64,000 nucleotides of DNA from Deuterostichococcus epilithicus (GCA_033439295.1 JAVTLE010000018.1:372001-436000), one strand, 5' to 3'. Shown: positions 34,388 to 47,500, numbered from the stretch's first letter. The notes: generated by a model from the sequence alone, not told the origin. A program made the numbers and translations.

Positions 34388-37300
34388 TCACGCGTCGCGT
34401 GGCAGCAGCGAGTCGACGATGCGGTTGGACAGGATGTTGTTGGGGTCCAGCGAGCGGCGCGCCGCGGCGAAGCGCGCCACCGGGTACCGCGCCGCCAGCC
34501 GAGTCTTCAGGTCCCGCAGCTCGCCTGCGGCGGCGCGAAGGCACAGCATTGCAGGGCGCGGCCGCTGCACCCGGAGGCGGCTCGCGGCGCTGCATGCAAG
34601 ACGGAGCCGGGGGCAAGTTTTGCAGAGAAACACATTCGGCGCGCGGTGCCGCCGAGCGCCGCCCCGCCCACAGCGCCATGGGCTGACTCGCAGGACGTCG
34701 GAGGTCGAGGGGGGGGGGGGTTGGTGCAACAGGGGGAGCCGGTCGCGCACCGGGGTGTTGCGGCACTTCAACCTTTGCCCAGTGCGGCACAGCCCCGAAG
34801 CGCGCGGCAACGTCAGCGTCCACCATCGCAGCATACTCCCGGAATCTGCAGCGCACCAAAGCACTTTGGATCCACACAGCATCGCAGAGACTGCTTCACG
34901 ATGCATCCCCGCAAGAGGCTGCAGCCGGTGGGCTTCCCTTCCGCTGGGCCGCTGCGGGCCAGGCCACCTGCAGTGCGACACATGCACTGCAGGTCGAGCC
35001 ACGAGAGGCCCCCAGTGTCACATGCTGAGGCCATGCGGCTGCCCCTGTGCGCTAGTGCACTGTTGAAAAAGCCCTTCTGCCCCTCCAACTGCGCGCGCCG
35101 CTCTCTGCATGCACGCCGGCAGCACCGGAACCGTCCGTGTGCGGCAAAACCCAGGCCGCACTTGTCGGTGATGGCGGCGCGCTGCTCGTCGCCCTCCTCC
35201 GGCAGGTACATGATGATGCCCACCCAGCTGGTCAGCGCGTCGGGCTCCGTGGCGGCCGCCGGGCTGAGCGCCGAGCGGCTGCGGCCGCACCAGCGCTGCT
35301 CGATGGGCGCCGGGGCGCCAACACCGGCAGCCTCGATCGCCGCCAGCAGCCCCTCCATGTAGGCGATGTCTGCGCCGCTCGGGTGCCTGTGCAAGGCGAA
35401 AGACGGGAGCTGGTTTACAAGTTGGTTTGGCAGCATCTGCTTGCGGCCTCGGTCACGTCCAGCAGCCCCTCCATGTACATGGAGCTGATTTGGCATAGCA
35501 TGTAGGCGCTCCCAACGGCCTCGATGGTCGCCATCAGCCGTACAGTGCAGGTGGTGCTGCACCGCTCAGCTGCCTGAAGCGGGAACCTGATGCGACAGGC
35601 TTCAAACCAATGCGTCGGCGCAGCCGCCAGCTGCAGCAAAGGTAATTCGGCTGATCGGGCTGCTGCACAGATGCCTAGAAATCCGAAGCCTGTGCCTTCA
35701 GAGCGGACAGGCCGGCAGCCTGGCCCCACGGCATCAGATCACAGCGAATCGCAGCCGGTGCCGCGGCAGCTCTATCAGGGCCCTACACCCTAGACAACAG
35801 CCTCCAGGCTTCGCATAACACAGTTGGCAAGGCACACGGGTGGCGCACCGCAGCGTGCCGGCAGGGAATGCATTCTCCAGCACCCACTGCTGCCCGCCGC
35901 AGTCGAAGGCCAGCAGCTCGTCGGACCAGCCCACCCGGTACCTGCAAGCAGATGCGGCAATGGGAACACAAGCGTGACCCTGCAGGCGGCCAGGAGAGCT
36001 GCAGCGTGTGCGCAGCAGTGCACATCCGTCCTGGACTTCCCGTCGTGAGGCTCACAAAACCCTCCCCTGCAGCCCTTCCCCCTACCCTGACGCCCACGCT
36101 TCCGGACGATGCCTAATTGTGCGGAGTCCATCACCCGACATGGACGGATGGAACCAGGAAGCAGAACAAAGTTTGCTTCCATCGACACCACACACCAGGC
36201 CTCACAGCAGGGGTGGCGTCGTCTGGGTGGCGCACGCACCCAGAGTTGCGGCGCCAAAAGTCCGCCTCCGCGGCATTGACCCTGCCCACCCACGCCCGGT
36301 CCAGCGGCCCGCCGCCGGCGGCCAGCAGCTCGTCCCGCAGCTGCGCGAAAGTGAGCGTGGACAGCTGCTCCGGGCTGGCAGCGGGGCTGACCTCCTGTGG
36401 GTCGAGAAACACAATGCAAGTCATGCGCACTATGGGATGCGCCTGCGGAGTGCGCCTCTGGAAGGGTGCGCAAGCATAGACAGCTGCTTCGGGCACGCAT
36501 CAGGGCTGACCTCCTGATAACGGAAACACTGCAGAATGGACTCGCACTGTGGCCCGGTCCTGGGTCGGCACTCTGTGCCAGGGCGGCGGTGAGACCGAAA
36601 AGACACATCAGCCGACAGCTTCGGTCGGCAGCAAAGCGAATGGCCTGCGCACGCGCACAAGCAAGGCAGGCATGACAACCAGGGGCGGGGGTGGCGAGTG
36701 AGGGTGCAAACCAAACAAAAGCTACGTCTGGTGTTTCGGTCTAATTCGCACCTGCAGCAGCTGCTGGAACGCCGCCGTCTTGTCCGCCTCAGCGTAGGCG
36801 CCCGGCTGCTTGGGCACCTTGCCGCCCTCGGGCAGCGGGTTGGCGGTCACGACCACAACCGCGTCCGTGTGCGGGATCCACATGTAGCGCATGTGCCGGT
36901 TGTCGCGCAGCCGGTGCGCGTGCCGCTGCTTCACCTCCTGCGAGAAGCGCAGAGAAGCGCTGCCCGGCTCAGCGCCTCTGAGTGGGCATCAGCCTGTCGC
37001 TTTGCTGCGCAGCCTCTTGAGTGCCGCAAGGCAAAAGCGGCGGCGCCAAGACTGTCTCCACCTGCACGAGGATGGCGCCTGCCTTGTTGAGGGACGAGCT
37101 ATCGACAACATCCAAGGCCATGACTTCTGCGAGGGCCATGCCTTCTGCCAGTTGCAAGAGATATGCTGCCTGGCAATGTACATGAAGCTTATGGCTGGCC
37201 GACTCACGTGGTACAATGCTTGGCTGCAGCATGGGCGCAGGCACAGATGCCCAGATTGCTGCAAAGACCGAAAGGGTGAGGCAGCTGCCAGCAGACTTGA

Positions 37301-40300
37301 CGCCGGCAACATCCCGCTGCTTGCTGCTGGCAGGAAGAGTGCGACTCGGCAGTCGTGTGCGACGGCGCTGCCTGTATCAATGCCCAGGACAATGCAGACC
37401 CCCAGGACACAGTACAACCCTCTTGCTTGGTGCTGAAGCGCAATTGTATCGCGTTCCGACTGCTATGTGCGCCAGTGCAGTGTGCGGCATGGCCGCAGGC
37501 ACGCAACTCAGCGCAAGGCAACCGGCCGTCCCGAACAAAGTCGACGCCCCTGGGCCTGACTCTGTACCTCTAGGCACCGCCCCGACTGCCTTCCTGCTGA
37601 CGAAGGTGCGCCGCGTCGCAATGCAAAGCTGCGGCTTCATTGGAACGGTGATTGCGAACGTGACTGACAGGGCAGAGGGAAGTCCCCTTCCTGGACGCAG
37701 TCGTTTTCCAACCGAGCTTCACATTCCAACTGAGCTTCATGCCCATGCTGCTGACGAAGGTGCGCTGCGGGAGCCAGAGCTCCACCAGCACCTGCGGCTC
37801 CGACATGCCGATCACGATCCCCGAGCTTCCCGAGTGAAGAAGCTGCTGGAAAGAGCTGCCATGCCGCGGAGCGCCCCACCTTCATACTGCTTACGAAGGT
37901 GCGCTCCAGCAGGCGGTGCGCTGGCACCGCCTGCAGCGTCACCTCCGACACGACGCCGAGGGCCCCCAGGCCCACCCGCGCCATGTAGAACAGGCCCGGG
38001 TCGGCGTCGTCCGCCGACAGGCGCAGGGTGCCGCGGCCAGGGGTGACCAGAGTGAGCGCCACCACCTGCTCGTCCATGGGCGGTACGCTGGCGCCAGTGC
38101 CGTGCGCGCCCACCTGCGGGCGGACGTGTGAGGAAGTAGGGTTTGGAGTGCAGGTTGGGTGAGGGTTCGGAGACGAGGCAAAGCGCGGTTTCGCGGCTGT
38201 TCCCGTTCGCGGAGGGGGGGAGGGGATGGGGGCGGCAGATCCCAGGCGCCCACGGGCGTTTTGGCCGACCGGTGCCGTGCCACCCAACGACGGAACATGC
38301 AATGGTTTGCGCTCAGCTGGAAGCAGCCAGAGCGGCGTTCCATGACGGCCGCGCCAGTGCCTGTGGCTTGCGCGCCCATGTTGTGTGGGAACAAAGGGGG
38401 AGGGGACCGAGGTTTTGCACCCTGGCACTAGATCCCGCCTTCCCCCATCGTCAGCTGCGGAGCACCGCCGCTCATGCATCCAGGTCCGCATCAGGGTTGG
38501 GAGGCCGCCACTGGCGGGCGGTCCCAGCGACAGTTTGCAACCTTCCGCCATGCTCCTCCCCCTCCCCTGGTTCCAAAGGGACCGCATCCTGGCAGCCACA
38601 ACTGGAAGTGCACAGACAACTGACCTGCACGAAGCCGCCCATGGCCTGCTCCCGGATGGAGGCGATGTTCTGCAGCGCCAGGCCGTGCGAGCGCAGAGCA
38701 TCCACGACTTCAGCAATGCGCGCTCCCGCCTGCGATTGCGGTCGTGGTGAGCTTCACATGTCGAGGACCTGTGACACAATTGGATCCAAGTTGTGCAGCA
38801 GGATGCACCGCCACGCCGTGCGTCTGCAGCGCGTCCGCAGCCCTCCTGTGCGTGCTCGCGCTCAAGCGAGGATTGTCGAGAATCTGTAAAGTGAGAATGC
38901 TCTGCAGGGTCTGGCCATGCACTGCGCCGTCACGCATCCACCACCTCCGCAAAGCACACGTCCCGCCTGGGATTGTGAAACAGGCGCAACAGGCAGCTGC
39001 ATTCCGGATGAATCTGCATCACAGGCGTTTGGAGAGATGCTCTGACTTCCTGCAGCAGATGAACACTGCAAAGATGTCTGTCACAGTGAGTCTCTTTATG
39101 AAGCAGTGTACGTCCGTCCAGACCCGTCCGCGGCCGCGGCCGCTTGCGGCCACTGACGCGGCCCACCTCCAGCACCTTGACCACATGAGCGTCGTGCTGA
39201 CTGCTTGTTCCATTCCTTGGTTGGATTAGACTAGACGAGAACTCCAGCGTTGAAGTATACCCAATAAATGCCGCCGTACAGTACCTGCACGCGGGCGCGG
39301 CCACTGACGCGGTCCACCTCCAGGACCTTGTCCATGAGAGCTAGGCTGACCATGTCGTTTTTGTCGTCGTCTGCAAAGCCTAGGCCGTTTGGCGACAGCG
39401 CCGAGCCCACCGGCCGCAGCCTCTGGCCTGCGGGCCAGAAAATATGCAGGAGGAATTTGTTGTACAGTCATGCGCAGGAAGTCCAGACGGTTGGGCGACG
39501 GCGCTGAGCCTGCCGGCCGCAGCTTCTGGCCAGCGCGAGCATGCAGGCTCGGGAAGGGCGTGCGATTCATTTCTATTGTTGACCTTGCTGAGTGCGCTGC
39601 CTTTGCAGGCCGCGCTCGTGGAGCCTGCATCCTCGCGGCCGCAGCCGCTGGCTGTGGCTCCGCAAGCAGCGGCCGGACCTCGGGCTGGGGCTGGAACGCT
39701 GCCTGCTGCCAGGTCATCAATGCAGGCTAGGCGACTTCGCCGCCAGTCTACACGACGCTGCCAACAGCCCGATTGATGGGGTCCCAAGCGACCCAGAACT
39801 TACCTGATCTGTGATGCGCCGCGACGAGGGCCTCCAGCTCCGCCTGTGTCTCCGGCTGGTACAGCCGCCGCGGCCGCACCTCATGCGTGGCGGACCAGTT
39901 CACGAGATGCGCGTCCTCGTCCGCTTCCGGCAGCCCCGCCGCTTCCTGCTGCCGCCGCTGCCACTGCTGCCACGCCCACATGCTGCCGCCCGCCGCCGCA
40001 CTGGCCCCCAGGCCTGCGGGTCGCAAGCAGAGCGGCTGACCTTGTTCAGTCTGGTGTGGGAGAGTAGCAGTGGTGCATGCTGCGGCAAAAAATCAGGGAC
40101 CCCACGCCTGCACGAAGCTCAGGACTCGCGCTACTGGCCCCTTGGGGCGTGCGCACCCTTGCGCTGCTGACGGCGATGACAGAGGGCAGACGCACCTGTC
40201 AGAGCGATTCGGCGCCACACTGAGGTTGCCGGCTCGGCAGCCTGCGGCGTTGCCGCTGCCACCGCCGCCGCCGCGAAGCCACGCGAGCTGCATGCCTCTG

Positions 40301-40421
40301 CCGCTAGCTGGGCGCGGAGAGCACCCCGACTGGACCCATTTCGACATGCAGCGCTGTGGACTGGCCGGCCATGCGCGCTGTAGCGCCGTGCAGCAGCCGT
40401 CAATGCTGCGCGGGCGAACAT
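34388..40421 (-). CDS. GLDH: L-galactono-1,4-lactone dehydrogenase, mitochondrial
   Basis: This enzyme makes the last step of plant-type ascorbate synthesis, passing electrons to cytochrome c at the inner mitochondrial membrane. Exon 1 (ATG at 40421) encodes an Ala/Arg-rich mitochondrial presequence. Then come WSATHEVRPRRLYQPET, LRPVGSALSPNGLGF, IAEVVDALRSHGLALQNIAS, VGAHGTGASVPPMDEQVV, ARVGLGALGVVSEVTLQAVP, RYMWIPHTDAVVVVTANPLP, LRDELLAAGG, VGWSDELLAFDCGGQQWV, VGIIMYLPEEGDEQRA, GAVPHWAKVEVPQ and the C-terminal LDPNNILSNRIVDSLLP. The FAD-site motif VGSALSPNG has Leu where animal gulonolactone oxidases carry a His that binds FAD covalently, so FAD is probably non-covalent as in plants. The HWAK(V/I)E substrate motif is present. 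About twelve exons spread over 6 kb; the introns hold many decayed exon copies. Confidence 0.9.
35330..35552 (-). repeat. copies of a GLDH exon start upstream in its intron
   Basis: The string GCCTCGATCGCCGCCAGCAG in plus-strand sense (35330, coding for YMEGLLAAIEAAG on the minus strand) is matched at 35446 (YMEGLLDVTEAAS) and more weakly at 35518 (MATIEAVG). Offsets are 116 and 72 bases. The copy at 35330 is the exon used in the GLDH model. Confidence 0.8.
36350..36515 (-). repeat. duplicated GLDH exon start (EVSPAASPEQLS)
   Basis: The exon whose 5' end is at about 36394 reads EVSPAASPEQLSTLTFAQLR. About 120 bases upstream, ending near 36514, a decayed copy reads EVSPDACPKQLSMLA, with its own AG acceptor. 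Confidence 0.85.
37595..37912 (-). repeat. three copies of a GLDH exon end (RTFVSS)
   Basis: TACGAAGGTGCGC-like strings occur at 37892 (the used exon end, LLERTFVSS), 37752 (PQRTFVSS) and 37596 (RRTFVS), with offsets of 140 and 156 bases. The last two lie in the downstream intron and look like decayed donor-side copies. Confidence 0.8.
38625..38955 (-). repeat. copies of the GLDH exon AEVVDALRSHGLALQ
   Basis: The used exon lies near 38735-38625. Upstream in the intron are a partial copy near 38850-38800 (ADALQTHGVAVHPAAQLGS) and a further remnant near 38955-38930 (CFAEVVDA). Confidence 0.65.
39146..39660 (-). repeat. copies at both ends of the GLDH exon with LRPVGSALSPNG
   Basis: The used exon spans about 39434-39290. 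Its start (plus-strand 39391-39428) is repeated at 39494-39531 (offset 103; reads KLRPAGSAPSPN) and faintly near 39630-39655. Its end (39297-39351, LMDKVLEVDRVSG) is repeated downstream at 39146-39202 (VVKVLEVGRVSG). So this exon has decayed copies on both its acceptor and donor sides. Confidence 0.8.
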
Positions 40422-41560
40422 GGCTGCTACTGAATGTGCAATACAGGATGCGACCAGCGTCTGCGGTCGGCCTTGACTTCTGGCAAGGGTTCACATGTTG
40501 CAGTTGGTGGACGGCATGCAAAGTGCAAATTGTTCGTTGACGCTCCGGCAGTGAGTGCTTGACAAGGCTCGGCGGGACGTCATGCAGCACCTTTCGCAGC
40601 TAATCAAGACACGTCTGACGAAGCCGAGTGCGTCGTGCTGCGCTGTGCAAAGTGCACATCGAAAGGCAGAAATGGCGGACCGTGACCCTTCTCAAAACGG
40701 AAGGCATCATGCTCACTGGAAAGGCCGAAAGGGCTTGCTCGATGCCACATTTCGCCCATCGCCGTGAGGTTGTACGGCCGGCCACAGAGTGCACTACTCA
40801 GTCGCAGGAGTGCTGCAATTTTTGCATTAACGATGGGTTTTGTGTCCTGCCAACCCTAGGGCGTGAGTGTAACGGTCGTCGCTCAGATCACCTGTTGAAC
40901 ATCACCGCTGTCGGAGGTTCGCGGGAGGCTGTAGCCGCCTTGGTTGAGTCTGTCGCTGGAAAGTAACCTCTATCTATGCAGTAGCACCGCGCTATGGTGT
41001 CGCCAAAGGCGGGGCGCGATGTGAGCACCAGGTGAGGGATGGATGCAACAGCCTGGAAAGGCTTCTGTCGGCAGGGCTGCGACCTGAGTCGCTGCGTTGG
41101 CCCTCCTACTACTCCTTGAAACGGGCTTTACAGCAGTGCGATCTCTCAGCTTGGATCCTGCTCACATCTCAAGAGGACGAAAACACTGCCCGAGCGTACC
41201 TGCATGCCGTGTCGTCGTGCATCGCACCCGCGCGTGCAGTACTCAATCTTCAAACTTCATTCAATTACTGTAGTGATTGCTTGGCGAAAGACGCGACGTA
41301 CCGTCCTGCCGAGATCTACTTTGCAGAAGGTGGATCAGCGCCACAACGTTAATCGTGCACAAACCGCAGATCATCTGCAGCAATGGACATGTCAGCCAAA
41401 TCAAAACATGACAAGGATGTGCGGTTCTGGGTTGTGGATTGTGTGGCAAGGTGGTGGTGCCGCACGCCGCACGCCAATTTGTGTCAGTGCGCCTGCGTAG
41501 CGGTCTGGGCATGACACATTGACGGCATCTTCGGAGCATGAGTCCGTTCGGCGTCCTTCC
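40422..41560. other. spacer between GLDH and the sialidase-like gene, no gene established
   Basis: About 1.1 kb between divergent genes, so both promoters should lie here. Short plus-strand frames (for example LERLLSAGLRPESLRW near 41050) were seen but lack splice or family support. Confidence 0.4.
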
Positions 41561-41570
41561 ACGTGCTCAG

Positions 41571-44500
41571 GCCCTTGGGCCAGGCCAATGGCGGCGGTGG
41601 CGGCGGACGGCACCTGGAGCGGCTGCCTCCGGGCCGGCGGAATGAGCCGGAGGAGTTCCCGGATCCGCTGGACGACCTTGACCTGGAGGACGGTCCCCTG
41701 CTGAACAGGTCAGGGCTTTCCCGTCATTAGGGGTCCTGCTGAACATATCGGGTAACAGACATTGTGAGGGCAATGTCAATTATCACAGTGAGAGCGGCAG
41801 AGGCCATGCACCCTCGGAACCTTGCGGGGCAATCGCCTGTCCGGTCAGTCTCGCGCCACCTGTCTGCTCATGGGCGCTGTCCGCAAAGGCTACCTAAGTG
41901 CTGCACTTTGGCAGGGCTGGGTGGTGAGCAGCAGCCGCAACACGCATGATTTGGATTGCAACCTGAGACAGAAACCAGTGAAATGTGATTTTGCTCGGCA
42001 GCCTATGATCAACGAAGCAATGAAGCGAAGAAGAGAAGCTTCAGCAAGATAACGAGTAATGTTGGCGCAGGGAGCGCCAGGCGTTCGAGCTACAGGGCTT
42101 CCAGGGAGACTCAGACTCGGCGGCGTACAGCAGCAGCGGCGGCGGCGGCGACGGCAGCATCCTTGGCGGCGCCTATGCCCCCGCGGACCGGCGGCGTCGC
42201 GCCTGTGCCGCTGTGCTGTCCACATTCGCGGCGGTGCTGCTGGTGGCGGTACTCGTCATTGGTGGCTTTGGTTTGTTCGAGGTGCGCCTGTTCGAGGTGC
42301 CCCACTTAGTTGCAGCGTGGGGCGGTGCCGCGGGCATGCTGGTTCTGCCGTGGCGGCAGCCGCGCCAGCTCGCACCCCTGGCGGGGCAGGGCATCAGAAC
42401 AACCCAAGCCAGGTGGTCTTGGAAGGTGATGCCCGGAATCGGTTTCTGTTTGGGAGATGATGCTCGGATCCACTTTCTGTGCAGTGGCGCGACCAGGCAA
42501 AGCACAACTATGGCGACGTGATCGATGCGGGCATGGATGCGCCGGGCGGCCTGGTGCCCTCTCCCACGCCGAAGCCGACGGCTACGCCGACGTCAGCGCC
42601 GACGCCGGCACCGACCCCACAGCCGACGGCGGCGCCGACGCCGGAGCCCTCGAAGGCGCCAACGGCGGCGCCGACGGCTGCTCCAACAGAGGCGCCAACG
42701 GCGGCGCCGGAAGCGGCAGCGGTTCCGAAGGCGGCCGCGGCGCAACAGAAGCCCCCAGGCGTGGCTGGCCCTCCGCCAGAGGGCTTCAGTCCCGCCACTG
42801 CGCCGTCCGGCGGCGACGCGGGCGGAGCCGGCGGTGCCCTGCCGGCGGAGGCCCCGCCACCCGGAGGCGACGGCGCAACCGCGCCGGCGCCAGGCGGCGG
42901 CCCGCAGTTTTCCCCAGACGCCGAGGACGAGTTTGGCGTCAAGGACATGGGCGATGGAGACCCTGCACAGCCGTACTCCAGGCAAGGCCTACTGCGACAA
43001 GACCTGCCGATATCCCTGTGGCGCGTCGCGTGTGCATGCCCTGCGTGGCCAGCGCACATACCTGGCAAACCGGCTGGCCATGGCCACCCGCAAGCACCGC
43101 TCGTGGGCCAGCGCGAAGGGCGTCTGGAACAAAACTATGCACCGCCTTCCACGGTGTACTGGCACACGCATTTCCACAATGGGACACCAGAGGTTTCAAC
43201 CGTCGACTCCCCGGCGAAGATGTCTTGTTGGCCATTCAGGTGGATCTACAAGCTGCCGCACACATGGACGGAGGCAGACTATGACGCCTCCAAGGCTGCG
43301 CCCGGCGACCTGGCCTACAGCCACATGGCCATGATCACGTTGCTGCCCAATGGCAGCCTTGCAACCATCATGCAGGCGCGGCGCTTCCTGCACTTTACAC
43401 TGACGAACGTTTTGAGACGACCAACATAAAGACGACCAACATGAAACGACCAACAAAAGAGACAAAAGTGTCTTGGTCCTACGATGCCTGTTGAGCCTCA
43501 GCAGCCGGTGGAGGGGCAGTTGCCAGGCACCTGCTGCTGACCTCCGGGCTGCCGCGGGGAAATGGCTCCACACATGAGAATGCATCTGTTCCAGAATCCT
43601 GCAGGCGCCATCCAGCAGTGCAGCGCCCAACGAGCAGCAGCACAGCGCACAGGCGCTGTGCCGGCGTCTGGGACAGCCGCCCAACAGACTTCTCTGTTGT
43701 GCTCGCTCCTTTCTCGAACTCTACGCGAGCATAGATGGTGCTTGGCGAGGGCGGCGAGCAGCAGGCGCAGCGCCGGCAGGCGCTTACGAGAGGCATTTCA
43801 CCCACTGTCAGGAACCAACATCATCTGACAGTGACCTGGTGTGCCGTCTGGTCTCGCGGGCGTCGGCATGTGCCGAGGGAAGGCAACGACCAGCAGGCGC
43901 TGTGCCTGGAAGGTGCTTCAAAAGTGCCACAGGATGCAGAAACGACTTTCATCTCGAATCAACCTGGCTGCGCAGGCGTCCACAGTGCCGGGGGAGGGCA
44001 ACGAGCAGCAGGCGCTGTACTGGCAGGTGTCGGACGATGCGGGGCTGTCGTGGAGCGACCCGCAGGCGCCGCTGCCGCCGGTCATCAGCCCCTCGGGGCA
44101 GCGCCTGCCCATGTGGAGCCCCGTGCTGCACACGCAGGCGCGTGCACTAGGGGGAATGTACTCCACTTGCTTGTGGTTGAACAAGGTGAAATTCCCTAGC
44201 ACGCGCGCAGACGGCGCCCGGCCTTGGGCCGCCTCCCCGAACAGCCTCGAACCCGGTTTGCAGCTCTGCCCCAGCCGCCTGGTGCGCAGCCGGCGGCGGC
44301 TCGTTATGAATGTTAGCCTGCCGTCGTAAGGGGCCGCCCCCTACTGGTACCCCAGTGCCGTCTAGGTGAGGCTCCAATGCAGGGTCTTTGTGCACTGCCA
44401 CGTCCTCCTTTAAGGCGCCGGACTGTCAGGGGACGGTGTTGCAGAACTGCGCCGCCCCGCTGCGCCGCAAGGCGGCACAGCGCGCCTGGTGTCCAGTGCA

Positions 44501-47500
44501 CCTGAGCTGCACGGCAGTGGAGGCATGCGGGCGTCTGCGCCCACGGAAAGCCCTGCTGAGCTGCTCGCCGCCTCGCAGCCCGCCGTCTCGCTGCTCCTGC
44601 AGCGTGGCAGGGGCCATGTCTGCAGGAGCGCGGTGTCCAATGAATGGAGCAGCAGCCTCTGCCACAGGACGGCTCAGGACGGCTCAGGACTTGGTCTTCC
44701 GTGTGTCGACCGACTCGTTGCTGAAAGGTCCATTGCTTGAAAACAGGACGAAAAGGTGCACCTGTTCTTCACCGCGTCTGTGGAGGCGTGCGCATTCCTG
44801 GAGCCGACGCCCTACGGCACACAGCGCTGGACGCCCGGCGGCAACCTGCTGTCGGCGTCGTCAGACGACAATGGCGAGACATGGAGCAAGCCGCAGGTGC
44901 GCGCTCCGGGGGCACTCGGTCGAGCAGTCGCATTGAGGTGTTCCCGGGTGCCTGACGGCGCTGCTGGTGCCGTGTCCCCTGGGAGTGAGGACAGCGGAAA
45001 TTCAGATCCGGCTGCGCTGACGGGGCGTCTTGCGGTGCCGATGTTGCCGCCGCTGACGTTATTGAGTGACGCGTGTGGCTGCGTCGGAGGTGTGAGCCAC
45101 GACCTGCATTGTCCCACCCACACTGCACAGGCATCAGTGATGCGCACCAGACTTCAGAAGGCGCTGCCTTGCACGGTACAGGATTTCCAAGCGTCTAGAA
45201 GACTCGAAATTTCACATCTGGCGCAGGCTTGTCACTTGCCGCTTGCAGCGACATGAGGCCACGCGGCCTTCAGCGCCCAGCCGACATACTTCAAAAACTC
45301 CCGTGCAGGTCATCTACAGCTTCGACGCGGAGGGCGGCATTCCCAAGGTCATAGCCAACAAGCTGGCGGTGGGCTCCGACGGCGCCTGGCTGCTGCCCTT
45401 CTGGCGGGAAAACGACCCCTGGTATGTCACAGCACTAGGAACATTGCATGAGGGACGGCCCCTTGTGCAACAACAAGGCAACAACCTTTGCTCAGGAGAA
45501 TCACTGGGTGCCGCCCTTCTGCGGACACAGAACCTCATCCGACCCCTGGCGACGATACGAGTCCCTGTGAGGTGACGGGCTGTTGACATGGGAACTGGCC
45601 TCTGGTGAGCGCCTTCGGGCCGCCAGGGTCCGGGACCAGGCCCGGCGCGCCCGGCGCGCTCTTCCGGATTTGCAGGCCTCGCATGGTGGTGTGCCTCCGG
45701 TGGACGTCCCGGCGCGCGTCTCACGGCTGGACTCTAAACCCCAAATTCCATGGCTGCAGGGATGCCGGCCCCATGTGCAACGGCCAGCGCAACCTCATGG
45801 GCGTACCTGCCGTCCTCATCTCCAAGGACAAGGTGCTAATTTCCCAGTCCTCCCACTCAACGGCTGGAGACAGCAGCTGGACAGGATGGAACCGGACAGG
45901 GGTCTCAACGGTCGGCTGGCGGCATGGCGTACTGGGCACCGCTCTGCCGTCGGGGTTGTGCCGCCTGTGCACTGCTGCACGACGACATGCACGGCGGCTT
46001 GGCGTGCCGCGCTGCTGGCAGCAGGGTGGCCGGGAGGGTTCCGCATTGAGGCGCTGCAGCAGTGTCAGTGAGGGGTCCGCTCCACATGCACACTGAGGGC
46101 ATGTGGCGGCGTCCCGCCGTCGCCGCGCAGGGCCTGACGTGGGAGGCGTCCCAGAGCGTGTCGCACGGTGGGGCGCTGCCGTACAACTGGATGATCGAGA
46201 ACAGCCTCGCGGCCGCCAGCGCCGGTCAGCCGGCGGCGGCGCCCGGCAGCTTCCTGCAGCTGTTCCGCACCGAGGCGGTGCGTGGGTCTGTGCCTGCATC
46301 CTTGCCGTCTGCCGCATTTCCGCCACAGGGCCTCAAACGGTGCCGCACGGGTGCGGCGATCGGCGGCCGAGGGTGGTGCAGCTGCAGCGCGATGTGGCGG
46401 CGCCAGCGCTGTGCAGCGGCTGCCCCTTGGCTGAAGCGGTCTTGCCGCGCCTTGTTGCCCCTTGTTGCCGTCCACCTACTGGCTGTCAGGCCGTGTGTCT
46501 TGAGCCCGCTGCCAGCGACCTGTGCGACGGTCGAGCTGCAGATGACTCCTCCACGCTGATCCTCACAAAATTCCGCCTGCAGAATGTGCCGATGTACGCC
46601 AGCCGCAGCACCGACGGCGGTGCCACGTGGAGCGTCGCGCGTCCGACGCTGCTGCCCAACCCGAACAGCAAGGCACGCGCTCGCACCTGGACTGCTGTTT
46701 CGTAGCGCAGCTGTGGCCGTTGCCGCATGGGCAAGATGCACATTCGAAGCAGCTGGTGGTTCGAGCTGGCTGCGCGGGCGTCTCTGTTGAGGGAAGCGGC
46801 AGCGGCAGCGTCTGCGGCCCCGGGCAGCCAGAAGCGTGCCCGCTGCTGCACCCACATGCCCTCAGGCCGATGCGGTCCGCAGCTGCCCTGCTCGCCGGGC
46901 CGCTCGAGTGGCGCGTGCGCCGCGGGCTTGCCTGCCAGCCTGGCGCGGAGCCCGAGCCTCTCAGAGCCGAGCGGAGCTGCCCGGAGCCTGCTGCACCACG
47001 ACTGCGACACCGGATACCCTCGACATTCTGATCGCTCTCTCATTGAACCGCTGCACCAAATTGCTGCGCAGGTGCACGTGATGGCGCTGCCGAGCGGCTC
47101 GCTGCTGCTGGCCTTCGATGACGACGCGAGGCTGCGCACGCCGCTGGCGCTCGCGATGTCGCGCGACGGCGGCGACACCTGGTGAGCCCCCCTCCATCGT
47201 GGATGCCCAACTGTGCCGCAAGGCGCTGGGTTCTTGTGCCGGGTTCTTGTGTCGGGGCAGATGGACGCCTGCAATGGCGCATGGCAGGCGCGGTATGCCA
47301 GCAAGCGGCGGATGCGCCGCCTAGCCATGGCTCTGTTGCTGCCGGCGTCGCCGCTCCGTGACCGTGTGGATCACGCGGCAGCCGCAGCAGGTCGGCCTCA
47401 CAAACGAGCGAGGCATTTCCCCGTCGCTGTGCATCTGTCCTTGCCACTCGCACAAGACGGCAGGGAAGCATGGATGCTCTGAGTTTCCAGATCCATTCTT

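Noticed and set aside
37637-38779. 380-codon minus-strand frame read as one protein
   Set aside because: It runs through several GLDH exons and introns. Only parts match GLDH, and splice sites show it is not one exon.
42508-43068. 186-codon minus-strand frame of Gly/Ala/Val repeats
   Set aside because: Antisense to the stalk of the sialidase-like protein; open only because of the repeat.
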